From the NCBI GenBank assembly GCA_013398275.1, contig VZSE01006029.1, positions 2,880,000-2,943,999 on the forward strand: a stretch of DNA of 64,000 nucleotides, written 5' to 3'. The notes under the pieces were generated by a model. The model ran no database searches. It had not been told where the DNA came from and saw only the letters and a program-made list of their open reading frames with translations. The first letter of the stretch is position 1. Each line of letters begins with the position of its first letter. The position numbers and the translations under genes were made by a program. This DNA comes from Promerops cafer (lineage: Eukaryota; Chordata; Aves; Passeriformes; Nectariniidae). Of this stretch, positions 52,150 to 64,000 are shown one piece after another.

Positions 52150-55100
52150 CAGGGACAGCTTGTTGTCAGTATCATAAACAACCAAAATGGAGGGAGAACT
52201 GAGGCATATAACAAAATAAAAATCAGAAAAAAATGCCAAAAAATACCTAAAAATCGGGGCTGCTCCCCCTTTTCTTCCTCAAGGTAACAGAATAAAACCC
52301 GTGTCTTCCCGAGACCGTTTTAAGGTTTCAGGGAGCAAGGAGTTAATATTTATTATTTTTTTTTGTTGATGAATTCTTTGGAAAGGCAAAAGCCTCTTAT
52401 AACTCGCCACCGACAATGAGAAAACGTGAAAATCCCTTTCAGGACAGAGAGGTAGGGGGAGATGATGGTGCAGAAAGTGTATAACTTGGGGGTAATGTGG
52501 AGTGATCCTAGATAAGATAAATGCTGGATGTGGTGCTTTATAACTTCCTTTTTTAATGCTTTTTTTGTGTGTGTGTGTTTGGGGGATTTGGGGAGATGGG
52601 GGCTCCTTTCTTTTCCTCTGTCTTTTTCTTTCCTTTTTTTTTTTTTTTTTTCGGACCGGAATGTAATGCTTTTGTAGTGTCACTTTCCTGATCTAATTAG
52701 GATGTGTGAGGCAAAGAGTAAACCTTTCCGGTTTATAAAGTGCATTTTCGTTGCCTCTGAATTTCAAGTTTTCTTGGTGGCTCACTCCTCTATTTAAACT
52801 GGATTCTTCAGAGTGGTGTGGGGTTGAGCTAATGCTCCATAGGGAGAGCAGAGAGGGCTCGGGGGCAGGGCACCTCTTCTGCGGGTGGTTGCTGGTTTCC
52901 CTGGCACGTTCAGTTCACCTGTTTGTCTCCTACAAAGAATGTATTCTGCAGTCTCCTCGTTTTATTTATGTGAAATAATGATGCCTCATCTCGCCTCACA
53001 TTGAAGTTAATGCGAAAGTGCTGCTGATGTTGGTTCCACGTGGGATCAGGGACATAGCAGGGCATTTTAAAGAGACAGCTTCTCTTTTCCTAGGGTTATC
53101 ATCACCTCTGCAGCACCTCTGCCTCTAGCAGAAGGGTGGTTCGTTGTTTTTTTTTTTAATGGAAAGGTATCAAATCGGCCCTAGTCTGATAAATTAAGGA
53201 AGGATAACAGGGAGAAACGTGCAGAATCATTGGGATCAAAGCAATTCTTTTGTGTGTAGCAGGTCTTCAGGGGAGTTTTTTTGGTGTGCTAATTAAAATG
53301 CTGTGTTTTGGAGAGTGGTTTTTGGAATGTATGTTGCAGAAATGAAATAGTCTCAGGTTGTTTGATATTAAGATCTAGTGCTGTTCTGCTACCTGTTAAT
53401 TCTGTGGGAGGAGATAAATTCCCTGTGTGTGGGGCAATTTCACAGACATTTTGTGAAAGTTGTGAAGTGTGTTATTTTTACTTTGAATATATTCAGTTTT
53501 GTTGGGAACACGTGAGTTTGTTCAAAAGTTTATTCTATACCTAAATCTCCTAAACCATCCCCAAAGGTTTTGAAAATAGTAAAAAATAACTGTAGGTTTT
53601 AATTGGCCAAAGTAGGGGCTCTTTACAAGTACACATTAGTTGTGTAGTTATAACATCACTTGGAAGAATTGCCTCCAGCTTTATTTAAAGAAAGAAAAGT
53701 CACCCTAAATGTGGTCTGGTGTCATGTATATGTGTGCATGTGTGTATGCATGCATGTTTTTAGCATGGGTTCTGGCTGATACTGTTTTTTTCTTAATTTT
53801 TAACTTGTAAATGTTTAACTGTGATGATGCGAAATGCTCTGCTTGTCCCTATTATCTACTATGTATTTTAATTTTATTTTTGAATATCCTATTTTAAAAA
53901 ATTAGCATCGCCTCTTGACATGGCAATTTGATACCTTTATGAGGAGTTGCAATGTTTCATTTACACTTGCTTTGTTTTTGGAGTCTTTGTATTTAGTTCT
54001 AGATTGAAAATTGAATACAGGTATGCAGTTCTTGAGAGGGAAGATGGGGTACTGAACTTGGAGGGAGACTATTGCAGCACATGTTTTCTGTGAATTTGTG
54101 GAAGTTGAGTATGAGTTGTGGTAGCCCTCTGTGTTGAATAGCATGTGCTTGCAAATGATCTGTGTACCCTTTCTGCAAGTGTGACCAAAGGAACTTGTTG
54201 CCTAGGATAGCCTTGTGGTTAAAGATTTGGGAAGAAATCTCAAAGTTTTCCAGTGACTCACAGTTGTGAAAATTAAATCACATTAACTACTCTTAGGTTA
54301 GAAAAAAGGGTTATTAAGGAAGAAAGATTAATCATTTTGTATAAAGGAATGATATTGAATGTTCTTCCAAAACTGCCTTTTATGGTTTAGAGATCTCTTT
54401 TATAGTTAGTAAGAATTCAGACTTAAAAGTTCCTTTCTGAATATTTCTTAAACTGATCTATTATTTTTATTGACTGAAGTAACATTACCCTGGAATGCAT
54501 AGAAATTTGATAAATTAATAGCAGTTCACCATATGTTGGTAGTTTTATTGTACCAGGGTAGATAGACAGATGGTAGTAGATGTGCAGAACTAACTTAAAT
54601 AAACTAGTCAATGGTATTGAAAACTCTTCAAATGCTGTGTCTGTGACCATCAGTATGAAGTGCTTAACATGTCGCTACATATTTACCTAATTTGGAGCTT
54701 TTTAATCATTAATATTTTAATGTTGAAAATAGGTATAGACACTGGTAATAACAATGTGAAAGAAGCAGTGTTGTGGAGTGTCTTTCTTGACTTACAGCTA
54801 TGTATTACAAAGTAAATTCGGTGTATCCAACCATAGTACCAAAATTCAGGATTTAGGGTGGAGAAAGAGGAAAGGGTGTTCTCTCAGAATTTGATATTCC
54901 TTTAAACTGGATTTCATTTTAAGGTATAATCCAGATGGAGATAATAATAGCAGAAAAAAGTGTTGTTTAGGATTATTTTTTTACAAACTTACTCTTTTGT
55001 AGAAAACTGAACTTAAAGTGATGAAGTGTTTTTTTAAATAAAAATACAAAGTAACTTTCAAAGCTTCCTGGTTCTAAGAGTTAAGATAATCTTCTGTATT

Positions 55101-58100
55101 ATGTATTGGTCTGATTCCATACCTGATACAGTCTGATTTTTTCAGGATTTTCTAAAATTAAAACACCTGAGGAAACAAATACTATGGGCTGTTGTTGGTA
55201 AAGTTATCCTACTTTTTCTAGGTAGACTAGAGAGGTGTAAATGTATTAAAATCCTTCTTAGAGACTTACCAATCCTATTCAATAATGTTTAAAAATTAAT
55301 AACTGCAGTATTCTACAACAGTATAAGCAAATACAGGAATCTAAAGTGACAAGCATTCAGCTTTTCTTGAATGCTTATCTCAAATGTGTCTCTTGGTGTG
55401 TACTTTTAATTTGATTATTATCCTGGAAAATTTGTATTCCATGTAGAGCTTTTGAGATTTAAATTAAGAAACCTTTAAGAAGTTTGTGTAATTCCAAAAA
55501 GCATTGTGTATAAAGTACAGCCACTTCTAATGGTTGTCCATCTCTGCAGCTGGTTAGTCAAAATGGTGCCCTAAAGTCTCCTCCTTTCAGGGTATTGCAT
55601 ATGTTTTAAAATTAATGGGTTAAGGAGGGCACTACTCATGTTCTAAATAAACCACTGTTTGTAGCTGTTCAAGGTTATTTTGTAAAATAGATGTTTTTAC
55701 TTCGGAGTCTAAACCATAAGTTTTTAAAATTTTCTGTCTATAACCCCTTATGTTGTTAAAACCACTTTTTGTGAACAAATACTTCTTGGTAGGGTTCTTG
55801 AACAAATTTATATGTTTACCAAGCAGAAATATTCTGGAAAACATGAAATCTGTTCAAGTACTTAGACCGTTCTCAAATCAGTATAGACTTAAAAGGAGCT
55901 AGCAGTGACCACCACTGAAGTGATAGAGAACTTGCTTTCAAGGAGTTATTCTCCAAATATCTGCTACTAGTAAGGATTTAGCTTGCAGAGCTTTTCAAAG
56001 AAATGTGCAGTATTTATCCACTGAACTGCTAAGCATCTTTAACTAATTACCAACTGTTTAGGTAGCCTTAAAAAACTATTTAAAAATAATTCAAATATTA
56101 GAACAAAGTAACATTTGTATTGATCAAATATAAAATGTTTAAATTTCTGAAGCATAGGAGTGGGTTTTTTGCAGTTATCTAGGCATTTTGATAATAGACA
56201 ATTGTGTATTTTTCCTCTAATAAAAAAACCCCACATCTAGAATTTAATTCCATTTATATTGATTTTTAAATTGTGTGATCTCATAACTTGAATGTAAAAC
56301 ATTGATTAACTCTCAATATAATCGCTTACACAGATGCTTTTATTTTTTTTAGTTGTCAAGGAATATAGTGAACATTTATCTGAAATTGCATAGATTGCAG
56401 TTACTAATGCATTTTAAATAAACAGTTGTCCACCAAATATCAAACGCAAAAGATCCTAATTGTATGCAAGTTCAGAAAACCTCATATTAAACAGATCTGG
56501 TCATCATTACTGCAGATTCAGTTTTATTTTTATTTAGTTTGTGTTGCTAAAATGTTTTCTCTCTACAGCAGTATCAGTGTTCACCTGTTATTGTCTCATC
56601 TTAGGACAAATAGCAGAAATTAGTAGAACTAGAGGGAGTTTTTTGATTTTTGAAGAGATACAGCATGCTTTTAAGAGTAGTTGTGTGCTAACAGTTTTAA
56701 AGGATGGGGCCTTCTCATAGGATGTATTAAAATTTTTAATATTGAAATGGACCCTGCATGTCTAGCAAACGGTTACTGTAGGATCATGGCATTAAAATTA
56801 ACCACCATATATGTCAGGGGCTTGAGATGACTGTATAAATACATACCTGACAGTGAAGAGTGGGAAAGGCTATATAGTTATTCTCATGTTGAAGGAATAA
56901 ATCAGTTTGTATTGTAGCCTTCTCTGTAAGCTTCTTCTCTCCCCTTCCTTGGTTCATTGTCTGTCCAGAGTGTAGAGATACCTTGTCAAATACATTCAGT
57001 TACATGGCCAGAGTGATGGGCTTTTCTATTAATTCTATTTTGTTCAACCCAGGTGACTTTTATAGACTTGCAGGGGGGCACAAAGAAAATAAAATGTGGC
57101 CCAATGGGTATTTGTTTAGAGGAAAGGAAAGAGAGAGAAAAACCCCCACAGGTCTGAACTGTTATAAAACCAAAAAGTGAGATTAAAAAAACGAATGCAG
57201 ACAAGTGTGGCTATAATGCATACAACAGTAACTTAAAACTCTGAAGTAAAATAGCTCAAATCAGATTTGAGAAAGTCGAGTGAGAGTCAGGAAAGTAAAA
57301 CCTAAGAATTGCCATCAGATGCAATTAAGAAATAACTATGTAAAGAAACTTGGAAAAATGCAAAAAGTGTCTGTTACAGTAAACTGAATTGCTATAATCT
57401 TCTTTTGCACTTAATGTGCTAAATTCCTCTCTTAAGGAAAATATCCCTAGAAATCAGATTAGAAAGTGTTTAAAGGGAATTATTTGTCAAAGTTGTTTTT
57501 TCACTTAAGTTAGGATAACTAATAATAATCTCTTCCATATTGCTGTAATAATACTTTATTTGATACAATTTAACCATACAGATTGCATGTAGATTTACTT
57601 ATGTATTGTGCAGGTAATTTACCAGTAGCCTGACACTCTGTATCTCTAACCCTGAAAGCTTTTCTTTATGGTTATGAGTCACATCAGATTTGGCAGTCTG
57701 CAAGTGTAAAGTATTTCTTATGAAATTAGATGTAGATTGCTGATTTTGCCTTATACACATTTACTGTGAATTGCCAAATAACCAAAAAGGAAGGAGGGTG
57801 TCAGAAAACTTAGCTTCCCTCTTCATGTATTGAGTATGTCCTTGTTCTTGCTAGTGCATGAGTTTTCTCAAAAACCCTGCAAATCATCTGATTCTGAATT
57901 AATGAGATCTCACTATGCTACGTATTTGAACAGCAGAAAGACCCTGTGTACGCAAATCAGATTTTACTGTCTCAAGTGCTTGTCACTTGTAATAAAACTG
58001 TTTGTATGTATTTATCATGAATGTTACATTTATATGTGGAATAGATACAGACATGCACACATTTTAAGGAGACATTTAGGGACAATATCATGTCTTTTGA

Positions 58101-59181
58101 CTCAGTTGTGGCATAGGAATATTTTTTTTAAGGAGATCTTTTTGAAGGAAAGGCAGAAAGAGAGATTCTGGCAGCTTGCTATTAAATTTCAATCAAGCCT
58201 GTATAGTTAGTAATAAAACATTTACAAGTTTGTAAATGTTAAGTTTCTTCAAACTCCTACTGTCACGTGTGGAATTTTCATTTATACTATTTTGCATTTA
58301 CTGCAGCTGCCTGCATGCAAGGCTTAGTAATGCTGCATTTATCACATGCAAGTATAGATAAAATATAAATATATAAAAGTAGAAATTGCCTGCAGCTGTC
58401 CTTATGTTTTCATAAGACGATACACTACAAAGGTGTAAATTTATGGTGCTAGCTACCTGCTATCTGTTACTGGTGCTGTTCTCCTCACAAATACTTTAAG
58501 AAGAGTATTAAAGTAAAATAAAACAAGTATAAAATAGTGTCATAGTTTTGCGTTCTATTTAAAAGCTAAACACAATATTGTTCAAGCTTATTTTGTTCAC
58601 TGAAAATTACTGTGGTCAATACTTATATAATTTGTTTTACCTGGGACACTAGGAAATCTTGAACCACCTAGCTTAGAAAAGAGCTTAAACATAAATGCCA
58701 GTTATTTAAATCTTTAGGCTTTTTTTATCTGTGATTTGAAGTTTTCTTTTATTCTTTTGAATACTAGGATTGTGCTCAGACTAAACCACTCCTAATTATG
58801 CCCCAGCACAAACATATTGCTTATGGCTATATTTTAATCAGTTTCAGAAAAAGTAATAAAAATATTATTGCATCTGTCAAAGGATGGTGTTGCTACATGC
58901 TATTTTAAATGGTGTTTAAGTACAGTTATAAGCATACCAGTACAGTGAATTCAGCTCTATTCCTAAACAACAAAGTTACATTATTTTTTACTTAAAAAGT
59001 TAACCAAGAATTCTAATATGTTAATTATCCTAATTATTCAGGCTGGTTTTAGTATGTGTTGAAATTGCTTTAAAAAGTATATGTGAAATATTTATATCAA
59101 ACTTGTTTAATTTCTCATTACTTGTAAAATGTAATGTTTTCCAGTTATAATTTTAGAGGGTTTTTTTTGTCTTAGATGCCT

Positions 59182-59210
59182 GAGTGTATCCTTTTCTTTT
59201 GGATACACTC
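59182..59210. other. Perfect 10-bp hairpin
   Basis: gagtgtatcc (59182-59191) and ggatacactc (59201-59210) are exact inverted copies around a 9-base T-rich loop. As RNA this would fold, but a stem of 10 bp is too short for a miRNA precursor. Confidence 0.8.
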
Positions 59211-60714
59211 TTTTCTGAACCCAGCACTTTAACCTGTTTAAAACTCTTTTCTTCTCTCAGAATCAATTTGTGTCCCTTTAAGTTTAGCTATTGATAATTT
59301 TTGTACTACAAAAATTGTGCCAAGGAATACTGTGAAAGTAACTTGAGCTGGTGATGGTACAAGTAGAAAAATTGAGTAACAGAGTAACACAGGAAACTTA
59401 ATCATGATGGTGTTTGGGTGATGGGAATAGTCCCTAACTGGATGAATATTAAACTAATCTATGAGGAAAAGATGTCAGGTCTTGTAGCATTAGTCAAATA
59501 TATGCTATCACTGTTTCTCATAAGAAATACTCAAACACACTTCTAGTATCAATTGCTGTAGAAGGCAAACAGAAATCTAGATTATACTTTGAGAAATGTT
59601 AAACTGTGGGAGAAGTTTCTTAGGAAAAAAAAAAATTGGTTTTAGAGGTCTCCCCTGTAGTATATTATTTCACCTTTGAAAACTTGGCTACTTCAGAATA
59701 TTTGAGAACAAGTAAGTTAAGTCCATATTAAAAAATACATTTCAGTTTCTAGTACAGTTTTTATCTATGCATCATGTAAAACAAACTTCTTGCGCTTCAT
59801 TATAATTAAATATTTGTACTGAAAGGAAAGTGCATTTAAGCAGTTTTCAACTGCATTGATTGCTTGTTAATTTGATTGGAGTAGCAAGATACTTTAGTTT
59901 GGGGAGGTTGGATATGTGTTATTATTTTCAGTTTTTCTGTGGTTTGACTAATAAAACAACTGAACATAAAAAGAGACTGGATCTTTCTTCAATCCTCAAG
60001 TGAGAAGACAGGTGTGGTCAAAAACTCACCAGGCTCTGGTGTCTTAAATCACTGCTCCTCAGTCCTCTCAAAATATTTAAATTATATGAATTTGTGATAT
60101 CAGTCACATAGTCACATTGCAACCTTGAAACTGATAATATATTCATTTATCTCGAAATGTACTCTATAATTCTTCATTAGCAGATTAAATTTCCTAAAGG
60201 TTTTGTCTGAATAAGAACTTGAGTATTGTGCTGCCTGTTCCATTTTTCATCAGGAACCAAGCAATAAAAAGTCTCTCAACTCTGGGCAAAGCCTCGAAGA
60301 TTTAATAGATGCTCTGAATGTCCCCTATTCTTGTCATAGTTTTAGGTGTTAAACTGTGGTTGAAGGTCAAATAATCCCTTCTGCTAAACATCTGAATTTC
60401 ATCATAAAGGAGGTGGTTTGGTATTGTAAGGTAGTTTTAGCATGAAAGTTTCATGTAGGCAGCTTAACAAAAAAAGCTAAAAGGCAGGCAGAAATTAGCT
60501 GTCAGGTTGCAAGTGCTTTGTAATTGTCCTGTGAAGTATACTTAAATCCCATTTCTTATTTTGGGATTGTAAGACTTAGTTTGAAGAAGAAAGAGCTTAA
60601 CTAATTTATTAATTCTTCCTTCCCAAATATATATAAAATTTGTCACCATTTTGGGTGACAACAGCCTCTGGAGAGGGACTTTTTATAAGGGTATGTAGTG
60701 ATAAGACAAGGAAT

Positions 60715-60955
60715 AAAACTGACAGAGGGTAGGTTTGGATTTGACATTAGGAAGAAATTCTTTGCTGCGAGTGTGGTGAGGCAGCAGAACAGGTTGCCCA
60801 GAGAAACTCTGGGTGTCCCTTCCCTAGAAGTGTTCCAGGCCAGGTTTGGTGGGGCTTTGAGTAACCTGGTCTAGTGAAAGGTGTCCCCGCCCATGGAACT
60901 GGATGATCTTAAGGTACCTTCCAACTGAAACCATTTTACAATTCTATAATATATC
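60715..60955 (+). mobile_element. CR1 LINE 3' end
   Basis: ttggatttgacattaggaag, then aacaggttgcccagagaaac, tttgagtaacctggtctagt, gatgatcttaaggtaccttc and acaattctataat follow the CR1 3' region and terminal repeat in order. It is a 5'-truncated copy of about 240 bp. Confidence 0.9.
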
Positions 60956-61131
60956 CAAACCTTTTGTAACTTAGGCCTTTGTAGGAAGGTTATGAGGTCT
61001 CCTGGACAAAGATAATGTTGCCTTTGTGAATTAACTTATGAATTAACTGTTACTTAGCAACTTTGTAATTTTGTGATGTGATTTTGTGTTTGGGGGTACA
61101 TCTGAGAGAGAATGTAGTCAAAATTACTTCA
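60956..61131. other. Intronic DNA
   Basis: Nothing recognised. Confidence 0.4.
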
Positions 61132-61752
61132 CTCCCTGTGCATGGCAGAGTTCTGACCCAAAGAGCACGAGTTACATCTTCTTGCTTTGAGTATTTTTAG
61201 ACTGGCTATATGGGAGTAGAAAAATGAATCCTTTTTTTAACCTCTACAGTTTTTGCATTGTCACTTGTTTAGGAAGTTTGTTTCTTGGTATTTTTTTTTT
61301 TATTAGTGTGTTGCAGTGGCTGGCAAAGTTACTGAATGATCTGAACTATAGAATTTCTAAGTGGAAGAGGGAGATGTTTTCCCGTCTGATCTTGACCAGA
61401 TTATTTGAAAGTTTCCTTTTCTTTTCAACAGTGCTTTGCTATAAATGAAAACAAGTTAAATTGAACAAACAGTAAAATGCNCTCCCTGTGCATGGCAGAG
61501 TTCTGACCCAAAGAGCACGAGTTACATCTTCTTGCTTTGAGTATTTTTAGACTGGCTATATGGGAGTAGAAAAATGAATCCTTTTTTTAACCTCTACAGT
61601 TTTTGCATTGTCACTTGTTTAGGAAGTTTGTTTCTTGGTATTTTTTTTTTTATTAGTGTGATCTTGACCAGATTATTTGAAAGTTTCCTTTTCTTTTCAA
61701 CAGTGCTTTGCTATAAATGAAAACAAGTTAAATTGAACAAACAGTAAAATGC
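61132..61752. repeat. Direct duplication across a single N, with a 78-bp indel
   Basis: 61132-61480 (349 bp) and 61482-61752 (271 bp) start with ctccctgtgcatggcagag and end with acagtaaaatgc, and position 61481 is N. They look identical except that the second copy lacks 61311-61388 (78 bp). Both sides of that deletion end in tg. This is best explained as two alleles, or two contig ends, placed side by side by the assembler. Confidence 0.9.
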
Positions 61753-64000
61753 ATGGCCCAGGTTCCTCTTGCAAAGTTTATTAGAATCTAGTTGGATGTT
61801 AACAATTCCTTTCGCTGTGGACCTTCAAGATACGAAGCCTCTGTTTCATGCTTTCCAAATGTCACCATTTCCATCTATCAAATTCTAGCTAGGTCATTAG
61901 TAAATGTATAGTAATAACTATGTGGTTTGTAATGCCAGCATAATAAGCCCATCTCAGAGTGAGAGATCTGTGTTAGAACTGAAGTGCTTCTGGGGGAGCA
62001 AGTGGTATTTCCCCATGACTTTTTTTTTTTTAATTATTATTGTAACATGCATTTGAGATTGTTTCAGGTGGCACTCATTGAAAGGGGTGGTCTTTCAGTT
62101 TGGCAAGAAGCAAGCTGTTCAGGGTTTTTTCTAGTAAGTTAAAACAAGTATTTTTGTAGCTTCATTCAGAAGCTGGTGGTCATTGAGGGTACATCATGGA
62201 ACAGTAGAGCCATGTGCTTCTCGGCAGGGGATGCTGCTTAATGATGGAACCACAGTGTCCTGAATGTGGAAGGAGCAGACCAGCAGTGAAGGATTGGTTG
62301 CTTTCTAAAGTGTGAACGGGGAACTGCTAAATTCTGGCTTTTACAAATAAATTAATTATTTGGAATAAGATGTGTCCTTTACTTACTGGCATTTTAATTT
62401 TTTCCTGCAGTATCAGAAATGGACACTTCAGGACAATTTTACAAGCCTGTCAACTTGAAAGGGCAATTAATGTAACCACAAATGAAGTTAAAATGTTCAA
62501 AAAGTATTCAACTGTCTTGAAAGCAAAAAAAAATAACTACTGTACTAATCTGGTAATATTTTTTAGTGAAGTAAATAATACTTATGTGTCATGAGAGATT
62601 CATTTAGCAATAGCTTGGATCCCTCAATAAGAGAACATTGGTATATTAATATATTTGTTAATATAATACATAATGTACATAATTTAGAAGAATGTCATTT
62701 TTGATACCAAAACCATCCTAACTGAATCAAAGAAAAAATTACATTGTGTCTACATACATCCATAACCTAGATATGCCTAGGTATTCAGAACCTTCCACGA
62801 TGATTTCTGGAAGCTGTACAAACACAAAGCTCGTCTGCTGCGTTCAGGTGGTTCATGATAAAGTGCTTTCTAAGGTTAGTGAGTGTTGGTTTGGGGGGTT
62901 TGAATTCACAATCAAAAGCAGTACGTAAGAAAAGTGGTACTGTGCTGAGTTTGTAGCACAAAGTATTTTAGTCCAGTGTTGAAAGTATGTATTATAAAAC
63001 CTGTTTGTGGGTGTTACATGGCTCTGGAGTTGACTTTCTAGAAATATGGAAATTATGTAGGAAAACAAGCATTTTGTTTTATTAGAACTACAGTTTCCCT
63101 CTGGTAGATTTGCCTTTAATTGAATTCTGCTCTGTGACTTTTTTCTTATTATTATTTGCGCAAAATTGTGCTCATGCTTTTTCCTCCAAAAAAATACAAA
63201 TAGTATTGTATTCCTGCTGTGATTATTATGCATAACATCTCTGACTCAGCAGATCAAAAGTTATGTTTACTGGAAAACAGAATTAACATTTTGTAATTTT
63301 TTTTAAGAACACTTAAAAATAGCTGTGTCAAAAGAGATTGTTTTTAACATGCTAATCCACTAAGCCATCATACATCACTCTGTAGGCAATGTTTTTATTC
63401 TAAGCAGCTACCTCTTACAAGAGCCCATCTGAGAGATTTCAAGGTAGCCCAGAAATATGCCCATGAAGTTGAGTCCTTAAGGAGAGAAACATCCTCAATA
63501 GAATGCATAATACCTTCATTATCAAATTGCATATATTTTTTTTCAAGAACTGTCAGCATGTTTTGGCCTTCTCTAAGGAGTTCTGGCTATTGGGGACAAA
63601 TTGATGATTAAAACTGGCATATGCAAAATGTTTTTTGCAGTGGGAAGGGGTAGTAATTCCTAATTTTGATGGAGAATATTATATTGTGATAGCCCAATAG
63701 CTGAATAGAATACTGTACTGATTAGGGAAAAGACAAAGGAGTGTCCGAATTTATGCCAGCTGGATTTGAGACTCTGAGATTCATCTGGATTAGTTGTTTC
63801 AATTGCTAATCTTGCCCCATGTTCCTCTGCCACTTTGTTTTCTGAAGTTGCCTTTTCAATGTTTGTAATTGTATACTGTTGCTGAGTAAAGAGTCACACG
63901 GACGTGGGAAACAGCAGTACTGACTTGGCAGAAAACTCTGTGAAGTGCAAAAAATGCAACAGAAAAATAGAGTTCTGTCTTACCTTTTGACTTCAGAAAT
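61753..64000 (+). other. AT-rich DNA, probable PLAG1 intron
   Basis: No gene, CpG island or repeat family recognised up to the window end. Confidence 0.4.

Larger units (their letters stand above)
52068..60714 (+). other. Probable PLAG1 intron 1
   Basis: AT-rich DNA without coding exons. I see no C2H2 zinc-finger pattern in any frame. It contains a (GA)n tract just after the donor, a TG-rich patch near 53.73 kb and a perfect hairpin at 59.19 kb. Untranslated PLAG1 exons could be hidden here and cannot be recognised from sequence alone. Confidence 0.5.

Noticed and set aside
61224..61448. 74-aa frame
   Set aside because: It lies inside the N-joined duplication, has no domain, and the sequence is probably intronic.

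Overview
The window looks like bird nuclear DNA. The evidence is CR1 LINE fragments, all of them 3' ends or dead pieces, compact introns, sharp CpG islands in AT-rich surroundings, and two recognisable vertebrate genes in the order known from the PENK-SDR16C5-CHCHD7-PLAG1 block. I cannot name the species. I recognised no rRNA, tRNA, CRISPR array, intact mobile element or viral element.

Layout. 1-15.2 kb is AT-rich non-coding DNA with three CR1 remnants and an orphan CpG island at about 6.0-6.55 kb. A second CpG island lies at about 15.2-15.86 kb. 18.68-25.05 kb (+) holds a complete six-exon SDR16C5-type retinol dehydrogenase gene (305 aa) with a poly(A) signal at 25,811. 25.8-46.2 kb is intergenic, with several CR1 pieces, AT microsatellites, a 25-T tract and a 46-bp tandem duplication. 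46.5-48.1 kb (-) holds the three coding exons of CHCHD7 (84 aa, twin Cx9C). 50.4-51.9 kb is a CpG island interrupted by 922 Ns. By synteny it should be the shared head-to-head promoter of CHCHD7 (-) and PLAG1 (+). From about 52 kb to the end is probably PLAG1 intron 1; no PLAG1 coding exon is in the window.

The two coding genes act separately. One is a membrane-bound NAD-dependent retinol oxidiser feeding retinoic acid synthesis. The other is a small disulfide protein of the mitochondrial intermembrane space. The functional link visible here is promoter sharing between CHCHD7 and PLAG1, a zinc-finger growth regulator.

Two places (around 1,966 and 61,481) carry a single N flanked by near-identical direct copies. 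These look like allelic sequence placed twice by the assembler, and one pair differs by a clean 78-bp insertion/deletion. I found no convincing new biological system. The best open questions are what the orphan CpG island at 6 kb drives, and the assembly faults.
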